The translations under genes and the position numbers were made by a program. Below the pieces are notes generated by a model, which searched no databases, was not told the origin of the DNA, and saw only the letters and a program-made list of their open reading frames with translations. Positions 59,801 through 64,000 of a stretch of DNA of 64,000 nt are shown piece after piece. Origin of the DNA: Henricia sp. BOLD:AAB3569 (Eukaryota > Echinodermata > Asteroidea > Spinulosida > Echinasteridae); contig JBBELK010001068.1 of assembly GCA_037783545.1 (NCBI GenBank), forward strand, positions 124,001 to 188,000. The letters are read 5' to 3'. Numbering within the stretch: position 1 is the stretch's first letter; the number at the start of each line of letters is the position of its first letter.

Positions 59801-62800
59801 ATTTGCCGACGTTTGGACCACACTTTGACCAAATTGCCGAGCCAAACTGCGGTGCGTTAACGACAGTCCGAATGACTGAGCATGCGCACAACTCAGGAGT
59901 ACCCCAAAGAGGTGTGTACAGACAGCCACGGTTTGCGTGAGAGCAGTCAGGAAGCCTCAACCCAGTTTGTTCTAAACTTTGAAATTTCTCTGCCATTTCC
60001 CAGCGAAAGTCTGTCAATTTTTTATGACAAGTGCGCAATATAGAGAGTTTAGGGCATGCAAAATGTGAAGTTCGTCGGAACATTTTTCGACCTCCAAATT
60101 TGCCGACGTTTGGACCACACTTTGACCAAATTGCCGAGCCAAACTGCGGTGCGTTAACGACAGTCCGAATGACTGAGCATGCGCACAACTCAGGAGTACC
60201 CCAAAGAGGTGTGTACAGACAGCCACGGTTTGCGTGAGAGTAGTCAGGAAGCCTCAACCCAGTTTTTTCTAAACTTTGAAATTTCTCTGCCATTTCCCGG
60301 CGAAAGTCTGTCAATTTTTTATGACAAGTGCGCAATATAGAGAGTTTAGGGCATGCAAAATTTGAAGTTCGTCGGAACATTTTTCGACCTCCAAATTTGC
60401 CGACGTTTGGACCACACTTTGACCAAATTGCCGAGCCAAACTGCGGTGCGTTAACGACAGTCCGAATGACTGAGCATGCGCACAACTCAGGAGTACCCCA
60501 AAGAGGTGTGTACAGACAGCCACGGTTTGCGTGAGAGCAGTCAGGAAGCCTCAACCCAGTTTTTTCTAAACTTTGAAATTTCTCTGCCATTTCCCGGCGA
60601 AAGTCTGTCAATTTTTTATGACAAGTGCGCAATATAGAGAGTTTAGGGCATGCAAAATTTGAAGTTCGTCGGAACATTTTTCGACCTCCAAATTTGCCGA
60701 CGTTTGGACCACACTTTGACCAAATTGCCGAGCCAAACTGCGGTGCGTTAACGACAGTCCGAATGACTGAGCATGCGCACAACTCAGGAGTACCACAAAG
60801 AGGTGTGTACAGACAGCCACGGTTTGCGTGAGAGCAGTCAGGAAGCCTCAACCCAGTTTTTTCTAAACTTTGAAATTTCTCTGCCATTTCCCGGCGAAAG
60901 TCTGTCAATTTTGTATGACAAGTGCGCAATATAGAGAGTTTAGGGCATGCAAAATTTGAAGTTCGTCGGAACATTTTTCGACCTCCAAATTTGCCGACGT
61001 TTGGACCACACTTTGACCAAATTGCCGAGCCAAACTGCGGTGCGTTAACGACAGTCCGAATGACTGAGCATGCGCACAACTCAGGAGTACCCCAAAGAGG
61101 TGTGTACAGACAGCCACGGTTTGCGTGAGAGCAGTCAGGAAGCCTCAACCCAGTTTTTTCTAAACTTTGAAATTTCTCTGCCATTTCCCGGCGAAAGTCT
61201 GTCAATTTTTTATGACAAGTGCGCAATATAGAGAGTTTAGGGCATGCAAAATTTGAAGTTCGTCGGAACATTTTTCGACCTCCAAATATGCCGACGTTTG
61301 GACCACACTTTGACCAAATTGCCGAGCCAAACTGCGGTGCGTTAACGACAGTCCGAATGACTGAGCATGCGCACAACTCAGGAGTACCCCAAAGAGGTGT
61401 GTACAGACAGCCACGGTTTGCGTGAGAGCAGTCAGGAAGCCTCAACCCAGTTTTTTCTAAACTTTGAAATTTCTCTGCCAATTCCCGGCGAAAGTCTGTC
61501 AATTTTGTATGACAAGTGCGCAATATACAGAGTTTAGGGCATGCAAAATTTGAAGTTCGTCGGAACATTTTTCGACCTCCAAATTTGCCGACGTTTGGAC
61601 CACACTTTGACCAAATTGCCGAGCCAAACTGCGGTGCGTTAACGACAGTCCGAATGACTGAGCATGCGCACAACTCAGGAGTACCCCAAAGAGGTGTGTA
61701 CAGACAGCCACGGTTTGCGTGAGAGCAGTCAGGAAGCCTCAACCCAGTTTGTTCTAAACTTTGAAATTTCTCTGCCATTTCCCAGCGAAAGTCTGTCAAT
61801 TTTGTATGACAAGTGCGCAATATAGAGAGTTTAGGGCATGCAAAATGTGAAGTTCGTCGGAACATTTTTCGACCTCCAAATTTGCCGACGTTTGGACCAC
61901 ACTTTGACCAAATTGCCGAGCCAAACTGCGGTGCGTTAACGACAGTCCGAATGACTGAGCATGCGCACAACTCAGGAGTACCCCAAAGAGGTGTGTACAG
62001 ACAGCCACGGTTTGCGTGAGAGCAGTCAGGAAGCCTCAACCCAGTTTTTTCTAAACTTTGAAATTTCTCTGCCATTTCCCGGCGAAAGTCTGTCAATTTT
62101 TTATGACAAGTGCGCAATATAGAGAGTTTAGGGCATGCAAAATTTGAAGTTCGTCGGAACATTTTTCGACCTCCAAATTTGCCGACGTTTGGACCACACT
62201 TTGACCAAATTGCCGAGCCAAACTGCGGTGCGTTAACGACAGTCCGAATGACTGAGCATGCGCACAACTCAGGAGTACCCCAAAGAGGTGTGTACAGACA
62301 GCCACGGTTTGCGTGAGAGCAGTCAGGAAGCCTCAACCCAGTTTTTTCTAAACTTTGAAATTTCTCTGCCATTTCCCGGCGAAAGTCTGTCAATTTTTTA
62401 TGACAAGTGCGCAATATAGAGAGTTTAGGGCATGCAAAATTTGAAGTTCGTCGGAACATTTTTCGACCTCCAAATTTGCCGACGTTTGGACCACACTTTG
62501 ACCAAATTGCCGAGCCAAACTGCGGTGCGTTAACGACAGTCCGAATGACTGAGCATGCGCACAACTCAGGAGTACCCCAAAGAGGTGTGTACAGACAGCC
62601 ACGGTTTGCGTGAGAGCAGTCAGGAAGCCTCAACCTAGTTTTTTCTAAACTTTGAAATTTCTCTGCCATTTCCCGGCGAAAGTCTGTCAATTTTGTATGA
62701 CAAGTGCGCAATATAGAGAGTTTAGGGCATGCAAAATTTGAAGTTCGTCGGAACATTTGTCGACCTCCAAATTTGCCGACGTTTGGACCACACTTTGTCC

Positions 62801-64000
62801 AAATTGCCGAGCCAAACTGCGGTGCGTTAACGACAGTCCGAATGACTGAGCATGCGCACAACTCAGGAATACCCCAAAGAGGTGTGTACAGACAGCCACG
62901 GTTTGCGTGAGAGCAGTCAGGAAGCCTCAACCCAGTTTTTTTTTAAACTTTGAAATTTCTCTGCCATTTCCCGGCGAAAGTCTGTCAATTTTTTATGACA
63001 AGTGCGCAATATAGAGAGTTTAGGGCATGCAAAATTTGAAGTTCGTCGGAACATTTTTCGACCTCCAAATTTGCCGACGTTTGGACCACACTTTGACCAA
63101 ATTGCCGAGCCAAACTGCGGTGCGTTAACGACAGTCCGAATGACTGAGCATGCGCACAACTCAGGAGTACCCCAAAGAGGTGTGTACAGACAGCCACGGT
63201 TTGCGTGAGAGCAGTCAGGAAGCCTCAACCCAGTTTTTTCTAAACTTTGAAATTTCTCTGCCATTTCCCGGCGAAAGTCTGTCAATTTTTTATGACAAGT
63301 GCGCAATATAGAGAGTTTAGGGCATGCAAAATTTGAAGTTCGTGGGAACATTTTTCGACCTCCAAATTTGCCGACGTTTGGACCACACTTTGACCAAATT
63401 GCCGAGCCAAACTGCGGTGCGTTAACCACAGTCCGAATGACTGAGCATGCGCACAACTCAGGAGTACCCCAAAGAGGTGTGTACAGACAGCCACGGTTTG
63501 CGTGAGAGCAGTCAGGAAGCCTCAACCCAGTTTTTTCTAAACTTTGAAATTTCTCTGCCATTTCCCGGCGAAAGTCTGTCAAATTTTTATGACAAGTGCG
63601 CATTATAGAGAGTTTAGGGCATGCACAATTTGAAGTTCGTCGGAACATTTTTCGACCTCCAAATTTGCCGACGTTTGGACCACACTTTGACCAAATTGCC
63701 GAGCCAAACTGCGGTGCGTTAACGACAGTCCGAATGACTGAGCATGCGCACAACTCAAGAGTACCCCAAAGAGGTGTGTACAGACAGCCACGGTTTGCGT
63801 GAGAGCAGTCAGGAAGCCTCAACCCAGTTTTTTCTAAACTTTGAAATATCTCTGCCATTTCCCGGCGAAAGTCTGTCAATTTTTTATGACAAGTGCGCAA
63901 TATAGAGAGTTTAGGGCATGCAAAATTTGAAGTTCGTCGGAACATTTTTCGACCTCCAAATTTGCCGACGTTTGGACCACACTTTGACCAAATTGCCGAG
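56831..64000. repeat. 297-bp satellite array, block 10 (about 24 monomers)
   Basis: Uninterrupted monomers to the window end, in exact 297-bp register over long runs. Scattered single substitutions are more numerous here than in the middle of the window (for example tcggaatattttt at about 58890, agagtatagggc at about 59156, atacagagttt at about 61527, acatttgtcgacc at about 62755), suggesting less recent homogenisation. The array continues past the window. Confidence 0.97.
59420..62020. repeat. Hexameric higher-order repeat, 1,782 bp
   Basis: Linked variants recur at 1,782 bp: ccaaatatgccg (about 59500 and 61282), gtttgttcta with tttcccagcg (about 59966 and 61749), and caaaatgtgaagttc (about 60059 and 61842). 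This is the same six-monomer period as the HOR at the start of the window, but with different diagnostic variants. Confidence 0.83.

Noticed and set aside
1-64000. rDNA, 5S or histone tandem cluster
   Set aside because: No rRNA, 5S or histone-like sequence is recognisable in the 297-bp unit on either strand.

Overview
The window is almost entirely one satellite DNA array. It holds no gene I can support. A unit of about 297 bp is repeated head to tail roughly 195 times from base 1 to base 64000, and most copies differ from each other at only a few positions. Apparent long reading frames (up to 1,251 codons on the minus strand) exist because 297 is divisible by 3 and one frame of the unit happens to lack stops; I do not treat them as genes. 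The tRNA-derived SINE, the long TIR element, and the CpG-bearing, AT/GC-mixed non-coding sequence with acatgta-type words all indicate an animal nuclear genome. A marine invertebrate deuterostome (cephalochordate or echinoderm-like) is my guess, with low confidence; nothing here looks prokaryotic or viral.

Layout: satellite 1-7630; a 0.67-kb foreign insert 7631-8299 holding a 67-bp minisatellite and a SINE-like 5' head; satellite 8300-12727; SINE copy 1; a long uninterrupted satellite stretch 13017-39949; SINE copies 2-5 separated by exactly three monomers each (39950-46710), with a 2,883-bp DNA transposon (41153-44035) sitting in the tail of copy 3; then satellite with SINE copies 6, 7 and 8 (50890, 53274, 56551), and satellite to the end. 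Marker substitutions and indels recur at 1.49, 1.78, 1.93, 2.05, 2.08 and 1.19 kb, so the array is built of several local higher-order repeats (HORs), with units of three monomers plus a SINE, or five, six or seven monomers.

History that can be read from the sequence: (1) the 297-bp satellite expanded; (2) a tRNA-derived SINE with a V-SINE-like core inserted once into monomer positions 162-174, making a 13-bp target duplication; (3) the SINE-bearing unit was copied by the array's own amplification, so all eight SINEs share the same site and the same duplication; (4) a non-autonomous TIR transposon with 17-bp perfect termini then inserted into the GTT tail of just one of these SINEs. A separate event left the 7.6-8.3 kb insert, whose right end is identical over 32 bp to the SINE head. 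The only non-repetitive sequence is inside the TIR element; it carries promoter-like motifs and simple repeats but no recognisable protein.
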